From assembly GCA_945868845.1 (NCBI GenBank), contig CAMBMS010000002.1, positions 1 to 64,000 of the forward strand: 64,000 bases of DNA, read 5' to 3'. The translations under genes and the position numbers were made by a program. Below the pieces are notes generated by a model. That model saw nothing but the letters and a program-made list of their open reading frames with translations, was not told the DNA's origin and made no database searches. Shown in pieces: positions 18,757-28,141 of the stretch; the stretch's first letter is position 1, and each line of letters begins with the position of its first letter. Source of the stretch: Asaia bogorensis (GTDB taxonomy: Bacteria; Pseudomonadota; Alphaproteobacteria; Acetobacterales; Acetobacteraceae).

Positions 18757-19227
18757 ATGGAAGATGGCCCGAAATTCTGGGAAACCAAGACGCTGGAAGA
18801 GATGTCTCCGGACGAATGGGAATCCCTCTGCGATGGCTGTGGGCGATGCTGTTTGCACAAGTTGCGCCATGACGATACCGGCGCACTGAGTTTTACCAAT
18901 GTCGCCTGCCGCCTGCTGGACGTGAGCACCGCGCGCTGCTCGGATTATGCTAACCGGCGCCGGCGCGTGCCCGATTGCGTCAACCTGACCCCGGCAGAGG
19001 TGCGCGAGATCGATTGGCTGCCACCGAGCTGCGCCTATCGGTTGCTAGCAGAGAACAAGCCGCTTTACTGGTGGCATCCGCTGGTGTCCGGCGATGTGGC
19101 GACGGTGGCGCAGGCCGGCATTTCCGTCGCCGGGCGCGCCGTTAACGAGAGAAAAGCCGGGCCGTTGGAACACCATGTCGTCGATTGGCCGGGGCGCACG
19201 CCGCGCGCCCGCAAGCCGAAAAATTAA
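18757..19227 (+). CDS. YcgN family (UPF0260) cysteine-cluster protein
   Basis: 156-residue cytosolic protein with the conserved N-terminal [19 protein letters not shown] followed by [11 protein letters not shown], then [19 protein letters not shown] and SCAYRLL. The clustered cysteines suggest metal or Fe-S binding, as proposed for this family; function is not established. A GTG at 18706 would add 17 residues, but [11 protein letters not shown] matches family starts better. It lies between the lipoprotein and the DapA-family gene, all on one strand. Confidence 0.9.
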   Translation: MEDGPKFWETKTLEEMSPDEWESLCDGCGRCCLHKLRHDDTGALSFTNVACRLLDVSTARCSDYANRRRRVPDCVNLTPAEVREIDWLPPSCAYRLLAENKPLYWWHPLVSGDVATVAQAGISVAGRAVNERKAGPLEHHVVDWPGRTPRARKPKN

Positions 19228-19239
19228 GGAAAATCGATC

Positions 19240-20160
19240 ATGATGAAAAATGCCCTCTATGGCGGGGTGAATGCCGCTGTATTGACCGCGATGAACGAAG
19301 ATCTCTCGGTTGATCTCGACCGTATGGCTGCGCATTCGCAATGGCTGCTGGCCAATGGGTGTGATGGGCTGGGGGTTCTGGGTACCACCGGCGAAGCCAA
19401 TAGCATCGGTGTGAATGAACGCATGGAGGCCCTGGAAGGTCTCGTCGTGCGCGGCGTGCCGGCGGCGCGGATGATGCCGGGGACCGGCATGCCCTCCATC
19501 ACCGATACCGTGCTGCTGTCGAAGCACGCGGCCAGCCTCGGCGCGCGTGGCGTGCTGGTGCTGCCGCCCTATTACTACAAAAATCCGTCCGATGACGGGC
19601 TGTTCGCGTTTTTCTCGGAAGTGGTACAGCGCATTGGCAGTGGTCTGCCGATCTATCTTTATAACTTTCCGCAGCAGACGGCGGTTCCGTTTACCTTCGC
19701 GCTGATCGCGCGGCTGCTGAAAGCTTATCCTGGGGTGATCCGGGGCGCTAAGGATTCTTCCGGTAATTTTGAGAATACCGGTGGCATGGCGAAGGAATTC
19801 GGTAAGGATGGGTTCGAGGTCTATGCCGGCGACGATGCGCTGTTGCGGGATCTGCTTAAGGTGGGCGGCGCGGGTTGTATTACCGCGGCCTCCAATGTCT
19901 CCTGCGGCTGGAACCAGGAGGTGTGTCAGACCTGGAATTCTTCCGCCGGCGATGCCGCGCAGGCGCGCCTCGGCGCCGTGCGCAAGGCGGTGATTTCGGT
20001 ACCGTTGATCCCTGGCCTGAAGGCGCTGAAGGCGCGCCATACAGGCGATGCCGGCTGGCACAATATCCGCCCGCCGCATTTGAAATTGACCGCCAATCAG
20101 CAAGCCACATTGTTCGCCAACTTCGACGCCAGCGGGATGACCCTCGCAAAGGCCGCCTGA
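19240..20160 (+). CDS. DapA/NanA-family aldolase (dihydrodipicolinate synthase family)
   Basis: TIM-barrel Schiff-base lyase or synthase, 306 residues. The substrate loop GTTGEANS lies near 47-54, the catalytic tyrosine is in YLYNFPQQT (Y141) and the Schiff-base lysine in IRGAKDSSGN (K171). The sequence differs from typical biosynthetic DapA, for example FPQQT in place of VPGRT, so a catabolic keto-acid aldolase is as likely as lysine synthesis. It ends directly against mltG on the other strand. Confidence 0.88.
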   Translation: MMKNALYGGVNAAVLTAMNEDLSVDLDRMAAHSQWLLANGCDGLGVLGTTGEANSIGVNERMEALEGLVVRGVPAARMMPGTGMPSITDTVLLSKHAASLGARGVLVLPPYYYKNPSDDGLFAFFSEVVQRIGSGLPIYLYNFPQQTAVPFTFALIARLLKAYPGVIRGAKDSSGNFENTGGMAKEFGKDGFEVYAGDDALLRDLLKVGGAGCITAASNVSCGWNQEVCQTWNSSAGDAAQARLGAVRKAVISVPLIPGLKALKARHTGDAGWHNIRPPHLKLTANQQATLFANFDASGMTLAKAA

Positions 20161-21144
20161 TCAGCGCGCGGGCGGGGTGGTTAACGCCCGCCAGAGCGCG
20201 GCATTGCGGTTATGTTCCTCCACGGTGCGCGCAAATATATGCCCGCCGGTGCCGTCGGCAACGAAATAAAGTTCGTCCGTGGTTGCCGGGTGCAGCACGG
20301 CCTGGATGGCGGCCGCGCCAGGCGCGGCGATGGGTGTCGGCGGTAGGCCTTTTATTTTGTAGGTGTTGAACGGGCTGTCGCGGTCCAGTTCGGTGCGGGT
20401 AATCGGGTGGTCGAGAACTCCGGCGCCGTTGCTGGCGGCATATATCACGGTCGGGTCGGATTGCAGGCGCATGCCTTGTTTCAGTCGGTTGAGGAAAACC
20501 GCCGCGACGCGCTGGCGTTCTTCGGGTTTCGCGGTTTCGCGTTCGACGATGGAGGCGAGGATCAGTGCCTCGCGCACGTTGGCCAGCGGCAGGCGTGGCG
20601 CGCGCGCGGCCCAGGCCTCGGTGAGCAGTTTGTCCATCAGCTCCCTGGCCCGCGCGACGATCGCGGCGCGTGGGGTGCCGCGTTCGAACGTATAGGTCTG
20701 CGGCAGCAGGCTGCCTTCTTCGATCGCCGGGGTATCGCCGCTGAGGGTTGTCGCGTGGACGAGCAAGATGACAATCTGCTGCGCGGTCAGTCCCTCGGGA
20801 ATGGTTAAGCGGTGCTGCACCGGGCGAGCGGTACGTAGCACGCGTAGCACGTCGGCCAGGCGTGCCTGGGCGGGGAAGGAAAACTCTCCGGCGCGCAGAT
20901 CACCGTCCTTATGCGTGGCGAACGCCAGCAGGCGGAACAGCAGTGGATCGGCAATCACGCCTTCGCGCGCCAAGGTGTCTGCGGTGGCGCCCAGGCGGCC
21001 GCGCATCACGATCACATCGCGCGCCTGAACCAGGGGGCCGGGGGCTTCCAGCCGCTGCCAGATCGCCCCAGCCGCGCCGGCCACCAGCAGCACGGATACC
21101 GCCAGCACGAGGAGGCATTTCAGGGCCCAGCGGCGGAGATACAC
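20161..21144 (-). CDS. mltG: Endolytic transglycosylase MltG
   Basis: Membrane-anchored murein lytic transglycosylase thought to terminate nascent glycan strands; 327 residues. One N-terminal membrane helix (about 9-28) is followed by a LysM-like region and the YceG domain. The catalytic glutamate lies in ILASIVERETAKPEERQ, near residue 205. QSDPTVIYA and SPFNTYKIKGLPPTPI are hallmark motifs. Last gene of the fab operon, 23 bases after fabF, as in many alphaproteobacteria. Confidence 0.96.
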   Translation of the reverse strand: MYLRRWALKCLLVLAVSVLLVAGAAGAIWQRLEAPGPLVQARDVIVMRGRLGATADTLAREGVIADPLLFRLLAFATHKDGDLRAGEFSFPAQARLADVLRVLRTARPVQHRLTIPEGLTAQQIVILLVHATTLSGDTPAIEEGSLLPQTYTFERGTPRAAIVARARELMDKLLTEAWAARAPRLPLANVREALILASIVERETAKPEERQRVAAVFLNRLKQGMRLQSDPTVIYAASNGAGVLDHPITRTELDRDSPFNTYKIKGLPPTPIAAPGAAAIQAVLHPATTDELYFVADGTGGHIFARTVEEHNRNAALWRALTTPPAR

Positions 21145-21167
21145 TGGCAGCCCCGGAACAGATTGCC

Positions 21168-22430
21168 CTACGCCGTTGCGCGGAAGATCACGGAGGCGTT
21201 GGTGCCCCCGAAGCCGAAGCTGTTGGAAAGCGCCATTGTAATTTTCCGCTCCTGCGCGACTTTTGCCACGCGGTCGATGACGCTGGCGCGCGAAGGCTCT
21301 TCCAGGTTCAGTGTGGGTGGCGCGACGCCATCGCGAATCGCCAGGATGGAGAAGATTGCCTCCACCGCGCCGGCCGCGCCGAGCAGATGGCCGGTGGCGG
21401 ATTTGGTGGACGACATCGCCAGCCCCCGGGCCGAATCGCCGAACAGTTTTTCCACCGCCTCCAGTTCCAGATCGTCGCCGAGCGGAGTGGAGGTGCCATG
21501 CGCGTTGACATACTGGATGTCAGCCGGGCTGACACGACCATTCTTCATCGAGGCGCGCATGGCGCGGAAGGCGCCTTCATGATGTTCTGCCGGGGCGGTG
21601 ATGTGGAAGGCATCGCCGGACATTCCGTAGCCGGCGAATTCCGCATAGATTTTAGCACCGCGTTTTTTGGCGTGTTCATATTCTTCCAGCACGACCACGC
21701 CGGAGCCTTCGCCCATGACGAAGCCGTCGCGATCCTTGTCCCATGGGCGCGAGGCCAGGGTGGGTGTGTCGTTGAAGCTGGTGGAGAGCGCACGTGCCGC
21801 GCAGAATCCGGCGATGCCCAGTTCGCACACGGCGGCCTCGGCGCCGCCGGCGACCATCAGATCTGCGTCGCCCAACATGATCAGCCGGGCCGCGTCGCCG
21901 ATGGCGTGCACGCCAGTGGCGCAGGCGGTGACGGCAGAATGGTTCGGGCCTTTCAAGCCGTATTTGATCGAGACATGGCCGGAGATCAGGTTGATCAGTG
22001 CCGCCGGAATAAAGAACGGGGAGACGCGCCGCGCCTTGCCTTCATGCACCAAAAGCGATGTTTCGTAGATCGTTTGCAACCCGCCAATGCCCGAGCCGAT
22101 CATCACCCCGGCGGCGCAGCGATCTTCCTCCGATGTCGGAACCCAGCCGGAATCTTCCATCGCCTCGGTGGCGGCGACGAGGCCCAGATGGATGAATCGG
22201 TCCATCTTCTTTATGTCCTTCACCGGCATCCATTCGCCGACATCCAGGGCATGATCCGCCTTGCTGCCTGGCGGCACGATGCCAGCGATCTTACACGGCA
22301 GGTCTTTCGGATCGAAGGCCTGGATGGCGCCAATGCCGGATTCGGAATTGATCAGACGACGCCAAGCATGTTCCACGCCCAACCCCAGGGGAGAGGCGAT
22401 GCCCATGCCGGTCACGACCACGCGGCGCAT
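21168..22430 (-). CDS. fabF: Beta-ketoacyl-ACP synthase II
   Basis: Condenses malonyl-ACP with acyl-ACP in fatty-acid elongation; 420 residues. The active-site triad is C170 (TACATGVHA), H311 (NAHGTSTPLGD) and H348 (KSATGHLLGAAGA). I chose the ATG at 22430 (MRRVVVTGMGIASPLG) instead of the longer frame from 22490, which overlaps acpP. The C-terminal NSFGFGGTNASVIF is intact. Part of fabD-fabG-acpP-fabF-mltG. Confidence 0.97.
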   Translation of the reverse strand: MRRVVVTGMGIASPLGLGVEHAWRRLINSESGIGAIQAFDPKDLPCKIAGIVPPGSKADHALDVGEWMPVKDIKKMDRFIHLGLVAATEAMEDSGWVPTSEEDRCAAGVMIGSGIGGLQTIYETSLLVHEGKARRVSPFFIPAALINLISGHVSIKYGLKGPNHSAVTACATGVHAIGDAARLIMLGDADLMVAGGAEAAVCELGIAGFCAARALSTSFNDTPTLASRPWDKDRDGFVMGEGSGVVVLEEYEHAKKRGAKIYAEFAGYGMSGDAFHITAPAEHHEGAFRAMRASMKNGRVSPADIQYVNAHGTSTPLGDDLELEAVEKLFGDSARGLAMSSTKSATGHLLGAAGAVEAIFSILAIRDGVAPPTLNLEEPSRASVIDRVAKVAQERKITMALSNSFGFGGTNASVIFRATA

Positions 22431-22458
22431 GGCTTCTCTCCCTGTCGTCTGCGCCGGC

Positions 22459-22698
22459 TCAGGCCGTCTTTTGCTTCTCGATATAGTCAATGGCGTCTTT
22501 CACCGTGGTGATCTTTTCCGCCGCGTCCTCGGGTATTTCCACGCTGAAGGTTTCCTCGAAGGCCATGACCAGTTCGACCTGGTCGAGGCTGTCGGCGCCC
22601 AGATCATCGATGAAGGAGGCTTCGGGCAATACCTTGGCTTCTTCGACGCCAAGATGTTCGACCACAATTTTCTTCACCCTGTCGGCGATTTCACTCAT
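22459..22698 (-). CDS. acpP: Acyl carrier protein
   Basis: 79-residue acidic four-helix protein carrying growing acyl chains. The phosphopantetheine serine is S37 in [13 protein letters not shown]. Length and acidity are typical. A 164-base gap separates it from fabG upstream (22699-22862), leaving room for its own promoter, common for this highly expressed gene; I see no coding frame in that gap. Confidence 0.98.
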   Translation of the reverse strand: MSEIADRVKKIVVEHLGVEEAKVLPEASFIDDLGADSLDQVELVMAFEETFSVEIPEDAAEKITTVKDAIDYIEKQKTA

Positions 22699-22862
22699 TT
22701 TGAGTTGTTGCTCCTACTGATCCCGCTATCCCGCTCGGCAGTCTGGCTCGAGGGGTCGAATTGTCGTCCACGCGTTGCAGAATCGCCGGGGCGATGCTTT
22801 CATCGTGCAATATCGCGGCGCTTAGCATGATTTCCACCAGCGCGCCTAGATCATCGCTCGCT

Positions 22863-23612
22863 TTAAATCATTGCCATGCCGCCATTGACGTGCAGGGTCG
22901 CGCCTGTCACCCAGCCCGCCTCCTCGGCGGCCAGATAGACGACTGCGGCGGCGATATCGGCGGGCTGGCCCAGCCGGCCCAGGGGGATCGCCGCGGCGAG
23001 TTTTTCCTTCTGCGTGTTGGCCAGCACATCCGTCATCGGCGTGACGATGAAGCCCGGGGCGACGGTATTCACGGTCACGCCGCGCGAGGCCACTTCCTGC
23101 GCCAGCGACTTGCTCATTCCCACCAGCCCCGCCTTTGCTGCGGCGTAGTTGGCCTGCCCGGCATTACCGGTGGCGCCGACGATGGAGGAGATATTGATCA
23201 CGCGCCCCGCGCGCCGGCGCAGCATGCCGCGCAGGGTGGCGCGGGCGAGGCGGAAGGGGGCGGCGAGATCTACATCTAGCACGGTCTGGAACGCCTCGTC
23301 CGACATCCGCATTGCCAGCCCGTCCCGGGTGAGGCCGGCGTTGTTGACCAGCGCCCAAAGCGGGCCGGCGGCAGCCTCGGCGGCTTCCACCAACGCATCC
23401 GCGGCGGCGGGATCCCTCAGATCGGCCGGGCAGATACGTGCTCTGCCTGGAGCTCGATCGTCGAGTTCCCCGGCCAGGGTCTCCAGCGCGTCAAGTCGCG
23501 TGCCCGAGAGCACCACGGTGGCGCCCTGTGCGTGCAAGGCGCGGGCGATGGCGGCGCCGATGCCACCCGAGGCGCCGGTGATCAGCGCCGATTTGCCGTT
23601 CAATTGGAACAT
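22863..23612 (-). CDS. fabG: 3-oxoacyl-ACP reductase
   Basis: NADPH-dependent short-chain dehydrogenase reducing ketoacyl-ACP, 249 residues. Cofactor motif TGASGGIG is at 12-19, NNAG at 90-93, and the catalytic residues are S143 (NISSIVGATGN), Y156 and K160 (NYAAAKAG). The C-terminal VTGATLHVNGGMAMI is the FabG signature. It begins 11 bases after fabD. Confidence 0.97.
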   Translation of the reverse strand: MFQLNGKSALITGASGGIGAAIARALHAQGATVVLSGTRLDALETLAGELDDRAPGRARICPADLRDPAAADALVEAAEAAAGPLWALVNNAGLTRDGLAMRMSDEAFQTVLDVDLAAPFRLARATLRGMLRRRAGRVINISSIVGATGNAGQANYAAAKAGLVGMSKSLAQEVASRGVTVNTVAPGFIVTPMTDVLANTQKEKLAAAIPLGRLGQPADIAAAVVYLAAEEAGWVTGATLHVNGGMAMI

Positions 23613-23623
23613 GGCCGCGCCTC

Positions 23624-24586
23624 CTACAGAGTTTTGAGAACGGCTTCGATATCGGCCGGATTGCCGACCGCGATGCCGGTGGCATCGGGGGCGATGCGTT
23701 TGCCGAGGCCGGTCAGCACCTTGCCGGCGCCGATTTCAATAAAATGATCGACGCCGAGCGCCGTCATCGTGTGAACGCATTCACGCCAGCGCACAGTGGC
23801 GGTCACTTGGCTGATCAGCAGGTCGCGGATGCGCGTGGAATCGGTTTCCTTGGCCGCCGAGACATTGGCGACCAGGGGAACTAGTGGGACGCGAGGTGGG
23901 GTTTTCTCAAAAGCTTCGGCCATGGCATCCGCGGCCGGGGCCATCAGGGCGCAATGGAACGGCGCGGAGACCGGCAGTAGCATGGCGCGCTTCACGCCCT
24001 GCGTCTTGGCGATCTCGATGGCGCGCTCGATGGCGGTGCGGTGGCCGGAGATCACCATCTGGCCGCCGCCATTGTCGTTGGCGCATTCTACCACCTCGGC
24101 CTTACCGGTGATGGGGTCGGGGGCGGCTTCGGCGCAGATCGTCTGGGCCTGCTCCATCTCTACGCCCAGCAGCGCGGCCATCGCGCCGAGGCCAGCAGGG
24201 ACGGCTTTCTGCATCGTCTGGCCACGCAGTTTCAGCAGCCGCGCGGCATCGGCGACGGTGAAGGCCCCGGCGGCGGCGAGGGCTGAATATTCGCCCAGCG
24301 AGTGGCCGGCGACAATGGCGGCTTTCTGCTTGAGGTTGATGCCGCCTTCCTTTTCCAGCACCCGCAGCACGGCGATGGAGAGGGCCATGAGGGCAGGCTG
24401 AGTGTTTTCTGTGAGAGTGAGTTCCTCGCCCGGGCCTTCGAACATGATTTTGGAGAGGTTCTGCTTCAGGACTTCGTCGATTTCCTGGAACACTTCGCGG
24501 GCGGATGCGAAGGCGCCCGCGAGGTCGCGGCCCATGCCGACGGCCTGGCTACCTTGCCCGGGGAAGATGAAGGCGTGCACCGCCAT
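23624..24586 (-). CDS. fabD: Malonyl-CoA:ACP transacylase
   Basis: Loads malonyl groups onto ACP; 320 residues. Conserved FPGQGSQ is at 8-14, the nucleophile is S96 in GHSLGEYSALAA and the partner histidine is H211 in SAPFHCALM. Start supported by a GAGGAAAA site. First gene of the five-gene fatty acid operon. Confidence 0.97.
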   Translation of the reverse strand: MAVHAFIFPGQGSQAVGMGRDLAGAFASAREVFQEIDEVLKQNLSKIMFEGPGEELTLTENTQPALMALSIAVLRVLEKEGGINLKQKAAIVAGHSLGEYSALAAAGAFTVADAARLLKLRGQTMQKAVPAGLGAMAALLGVEMEQAQTICAEAAPDPITGKAEVVECANDNGGGQMVISGHRTAIERAIEIAKTQGVKRAMLLPVSAPFHCALMAPAADAMAEAFEKTPPRVPLVPLVANVSAAKETDSTRIRDLLISQVTATVRWRECVHTMTALGVDHFIEIGAGKVLTGLGKRIAPDATGIAVGNPADIEAVLKTL

Positions 24587-24649
24587 GGCGAATTTTCCTC
24601 AGTGGTTCCGGCGCGGCGCGTAGCTTTGCTCCTGCATGAAGTCAATCGT

Positions 24650-25459
24650 CTACGATGTGTTGCGCGAATAGCCGAGAGTGCAAAAGGCGCCGCCCATATG
24701 GCGTTCGGCGACCGGATTGCTGCTGACCTTGCTCGCCATCTGGTCGGCATAGGCATCGGCGCTGTCCTTGGGTGCCCAGCCGATATTTTGTCGTGCGTCA
24801 CCTTGCCACCAGGTCATACGCGCATTGTTACTGGCGCCCCAGATCACATGGCATTCGACCTTCTCCGCCAGCACGCAGCGCGTCATCATGGCGGCCAGAT
24901 CGTCATAGGACAACCATGTCGCCAGCATGCGCGCGTCAATCGGTTTCGGATAGGCGGAGCCGATACGGACGAAAATGCTTTCGACGCCGTGCTTGTCCCA
25001 ATAAAGCCGCCCGATCAGTTCGCCATAGGCTTTCGACAGGCCGTAATAGCCGTCCGGGCGGAAAGGCTGTTCGGGGGTGATGGAATCGGTGCGGTCGTAA
25101 AAGCCGATGGAGTGGTTCGATGAGGCGAAAATCACCCGCGCCTGCTCCCGCCGTGCGGCTTCGTAGATGTGGTAGAGGCCACGGATATTCGGGCCGATAA
25201 TGTCTTCGAACGGATGCTCGGTGGCGACGCCGCCGAAATGCAGGATGGTGGAGCAGCCTTCCGCTAGTTTTAAGATCGTGACGCCATCTTCTAGATCGGC
25301 GCGCGTGAACTCCGCGCCGGATGGCAGCGGATCGGGGAAGGGCGAAATATCAGTCAGGCGCAGGCGCCAGCCATGCGCCGACAGCGCCTTGGCCAACAGG
25401 CGCCCCAGCTTGCCGGACGCGCCGGTGAGCAGGACAGGGTGGGGGTGATGTTGCGTCAT
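24650..25459 (-). CDS. NAD-dependent sugar-acid dehydrogenase (uronate dehydrogenase-like)
   Basis: Extended short-chain dehydrogenase/epimerase, 269 residues from the ATG at 25459; the longer frame to 25645 overlaps the divergent amidase. Nucleotide motif TGASGKLG is at 12-19, the catalytic serine in IFASSNHSIGFYD (about 110-122) and YxxxK at Y139/K143 in YYGLSKAYGE. SSNHSIGFYDR and GSAYPKP closely resemble uronate dehydrogenases that oxidise galacturonate or glucuronate. The substrate is inferred from this likeness, with no uronate cluster nearby. Confidence 0.82.
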   Translation of the reverse strand: MTQHHPHPVLLTGASGKLGRLLAKALSAHGWRLRLTDISPFPDPLPSGAEFTRADLEDGVTILKLAEGCSTILHFGGVATEHPFEDIIGPNIRGLYHIYEAARREQARVIFASSNHSIGFYDRTDSITPEQPFRPDGYYGLSKAYGELIGRLYWDKHGVESIFVRIGSAYPKPIDARMLATWLSYDDLAAMMTRCVLAEKVECHVIWGASNNARMTWWQGDARQNIGWAPKDSADAYADQMASKVSSNPVAERHMGGAFCTLGYSRNTS

Positions 25460-25523
25460 GTCGTCCTCCCATTGGTCGGATGTCCCGCTTGCGCGCCTGC
25501 CCGCGGCGCTCCAGGGTTGCATC

Positions 25524-26861
25524 ATGCACACGATCGAAGACCATGCCCAAGCCCTGGAAGCCGGCACGATCAGCGCCCGCGAGCTGGTGGAGACATCGCT
25601 GGCCCGCATCGCCGATCCGGCTGGGGAGGGCGCTCGCGCCTTCATCGCCGTGCATGCCGGTCAGGCGCAGGCCATGGCGGACGCGGCGGACACGCTGCGC
25701 CGAGCCGGGCGGGCGCTCAGCCGCTATGCCGGTATTCCGGTCGGCCTGAAGGATCTGTGCGACATCAAAGGGGACGTGACCACGGCGGGGTCGCGCGTCT
25801 TGGCCGATGCGGCGCCCGCGACAGCGCATGCGCCGGTGGTGGCGCGATTGGTTGCGGCCGGATTTATCCCGGTCGGGCGGACCAACATGACGGAGTTCGC
25901 CTTTTCCGGCCTGGGCATCAATCCGCATTACGGCACGCCGAAAATTCCGTGGGACCGGGACGCGGGCCGTATTCCGGGCGGCAGTTCGTCGGGCACGGCC
26001 GTTGCCGTCGCTGATGGCATGATCGTGGGTGGGCTGGGGACGGATACGGGTGGATCCTGCCGCATTCCGGCGGCGTTCTGCGGCGTGGTTGGCTATAAGC
26101 CGACGGCGCGGCGGGTGCCGACCGCGGGCGTGGTGCCACTCTCGACCAGCCTCGATTCCATCGGTCCTCTGGCGAACTCCGTGATGTGTTGCGCGGCGAT
26201 GGACGCGGTGATGGCAGGCGAGGATTTTTCCCCGCCGGTCGCTGCGTCATTGACCGGATTGCGGTTGGGGCTGGTGGAGAATTTCTTCCTCGATGCCATG
26301 GATGCGACGGTGAGCGCGACATTCGATCGGGCGCTAATAAAGCTTTCGGCTGCTGGCGCGCGCGTGGTGCGTATGCGGTTGCCGGTGTTGGACGATTATG
26401 TTGCCGCCAATACCAAGGGGGGGTTCGCGGCTGCGGAAGCCTATGCCTGGCATCGCACGCTGTTGGCGCGTGCCGGGGAAAAATACGATCCGCATGTGCG
26501 CGCGCGCATCGAGCGCGGGGCGCAGCAAAGTGCTGCCGATTTTATCGATCTACTGGCGGCGCGCGCGCGCATCACTGCGGCCGCCAATGCGGCGACCGCA
26601 GGGGTCGATGCGCTGGTCATGCCGACGACGCCGATAGTGCCGCCGCGCATCGCTGATTTGGATGACGAGCGGGAATACGGCCGCGTCAATCTGCTGCTGC
26701 TGCGCAATTGTGCGGTGGGGAATTTCCTTGACCGCTGCGCGATCTCGCTGCCGTGCCATGCGCCGGGCGAGGCGCCGGTCGGACTGATGCTGGTGGGTGA
26801 GACGATGGGCGACGCGAAGCTTTTTTCCATTGCCCGCGCCGTGGAAGCGGCGCTGGTTTAA
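25524..26861 (+). CDS. Amidase (amidase-signature family)
   Basis: Ser-cisSer-Lys hydrolase of 445 residues acting on an amide. The triad is K76 (IPVGLKDLCD), S154 (PGGSSSGTAV) and nucleophile S178 (GTDTGGSCRIPAA), with the expected 24-residue spacing. The ATG at 25524 begins MHTIEDHAQALEAGTISARE; an upstream start at 25458 is possible but would overlap the divergent gene. It overlaps hemY tail to tail by 4 bases. It resembles GatA, but with no gatB or gatC beside it a catabolic amidase is more likely. Confidence 0.92.
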   Translation: MHTIEDHAQALEAGTISARELVETSLARIADPAGEGARAFIAVHAGQAQAMADAADTLRRAGRALSRYAGIPVGLKDLCDIKGDVTTAGSRVLADAAPATAHAPVVARLVAAGFIPVGRTNMTEFAFSGLGINPHYGTPKIPWDRDAGRIPGGSSSGTAVAVADGMIVGGLGTDTGGSCRIPAAFCGVVGYKPTARRVPTAGVVPLSTSLDSIGPLANSVMCCAAMDAVMAGEDFSPPVAASLTGLRLGLVENFFLDAMDATVSATFDRALIKLSAAGARVVRMRLPVLDDYVAANTKGGFAAAEAYAWHRTLLARAGEKYDPHVRARIERGAQQSAADFIDLLAARARITAAANAATAGVDALVMPTTPIVPPRIADLDDEREYGRVNLLLLRNCAVGNFLDRCAISLPCHAPGEAPVGLMLVGETMGDAKLFSIARAVEAALV

Positions 26862-28141
26862 CCGCGGATCGCCGTGATCGCGCCAGGCGTCGGCTCAGCG
26901 CTGCGCCAGGCCAGTGTGGCGGTAGCGCCGCAATGAGTGCAGGCGGCGTGCCAATCGGTGTGCGGCGCGCCGCATTTGCTGCAATGCCAGCTCGGGTCGT
27001 CCTCGGCCTCCGTCGCGCGGCGTAAGGCATTGCGCTGGGCGGTGCGGCCGGGTTCGGTGTCGCCGCGCTCGGCTTCCTCGATATCGGCGAGTAGCGACCA
27101 GAGCCGGCGCTGGTTCATTCCCGCCTTATGTGCGGTGTCCACATGGCGGCGCGCTTCCCCTGTCAGTCCGGCGATGAAGGCGGTGCGGGCCAGCAGGAAA
27201 TGCGACTCGGCATGGGCGGGGTTCGCCGCCGCCAGGCGCTGTGCCGCCCGGGCGCGGGACAGCGGATCGGTCGTCGGGGCTAAGGCGAGATCGGCCAGCG
27301 CTTGATGTGGGGCTTTCGTCCAGGCTTGGCGCAGCACCGCCTGGGCCCGGCGCTCGCGGCCGGTGACGCGCAGGCGGGCGGCGTAGGCTACCGCTGCCGG
27401 GGTCAGACTGTCATCTAGTTCGAAAGCCTGGCGGGCGAAATGCAGGGCCTTGACGACATCTGATTCCGCCAGGGCGGCGGCGGTGGCCAAGGCGGCTTTC
27501 GGGGTAGCTTCGCGGGTCAGGCCGATAGCGTCCGCCCAGGCCCCGGCGCGGACGGCCAGCTGCGCGCGTTCGTCGCGCAGCCAGGCGGCGCCGGGATGCG
27601 CGGCCTCAGCGCGGCGGGCGAGATCAGCGGCGTCCGCCCAGGCTTCTCGTGCTATCGCATCGCGCAGCAGACCCCGCAAGCCGAGGAACGCAGAATCTTG
27701 GCGCGCCGCGAGGGCCAGCAGTGCCCCTTCGGTCTCGTCCGTGCGCCCGGCGAGGCGACCGGCTTCAGAGACCAGCAGCAGGGTTTGCGCGGTCTCGCCC
27801 AATAGCTGGCGCGCCCGTGCGGCTTCGCGCCGTGCGGCCTGCGTGTCGCTGGCGGCGAGTGCCACGAGCGCGCGGGTGATAGCGCGCTCGCCTAGCCATC
27901 GGTGCTGGCGGGCGCGACGGGCGCGCAGGCGAGCGGGGGTGTCCATCAGCCACGCAATGGCGCGGATCGCGGCATAAAGCAGGACAAAGCACGCCAGCAG
28001 TCCGAGCCCGGCCACCGGCACGGGCATATCGAGCGAAAATTCTCCGAATTCTGCCGAGAAGGTGCCGGGAAGGAGAAGGACTTGCCAGGCCAGCAGGACC
28101 GTGGTGGCGCCGAGCAGCAGAGTGAACAGAATCTGCCGCAT
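26858..28141 (-). CDS. hemY: HemY-type heme-biosynthesis-associated membrane protein
   Basis: 427-residue membrane protein of the HemY_N/TPR family, clustered with heme genes though its precise role in protoheme synthesis is unsettled. Two N-terminal hydrophobic helices (about 4-26 and 42-66) are followed by alanine-rich TPR-like helices to about 370. The end carries a zinc-ribbon pattern with C387, C390, C401 and C404 (CSKCG, CTHCG), as in other alphaproteobacterial members. Its start overlaps the mitofilin-like gene's stop by one base (TGATG), suggesting coupled translation. Not related to the protoporphyrinogen oxidase also called HemY. Confidence 0.9.
   Translation of the reverse strand: MRQILFTLLLGATTVLLAWQVLLLPGTFSAEFGEFSLDMPVPVAGLGLLACFVLLYAAIRAIAWLMDTPARLRARRARQHRWLGERAITRALVALAASDTQAARREAARARQLLGETAQTLLLVSEAGRLAGRTDETEGALLALAARQDSAFLGLRGLLRDAIAREAWADAADLARRAEAAHPGAAWLRDERAQLAVRAGAWADAIGLTREATPKAALATAAALAESDVVKALHFARQAFELDDSLTPAAVAYAARLRVTGRERRAQAVLRQAWTKAPHQALADLALAPTTDPLSRARAAQRLAAANPAHAESHFLLARTAFIAGLTGEARRHVDTAHKAGMNQRRLWSLLADIEEAERGDTEPGRTAQRNALRRATEAEDDPSWHCSKCGAPHTDWHAACTHCGATATLAWRSAEPTPGAITAIRG

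Noticed and set aside
20862-22511. 549-codon plus-strand frame
   Set aside because: Antisense to mltG and fabF, both of which have all catalytic motifs.
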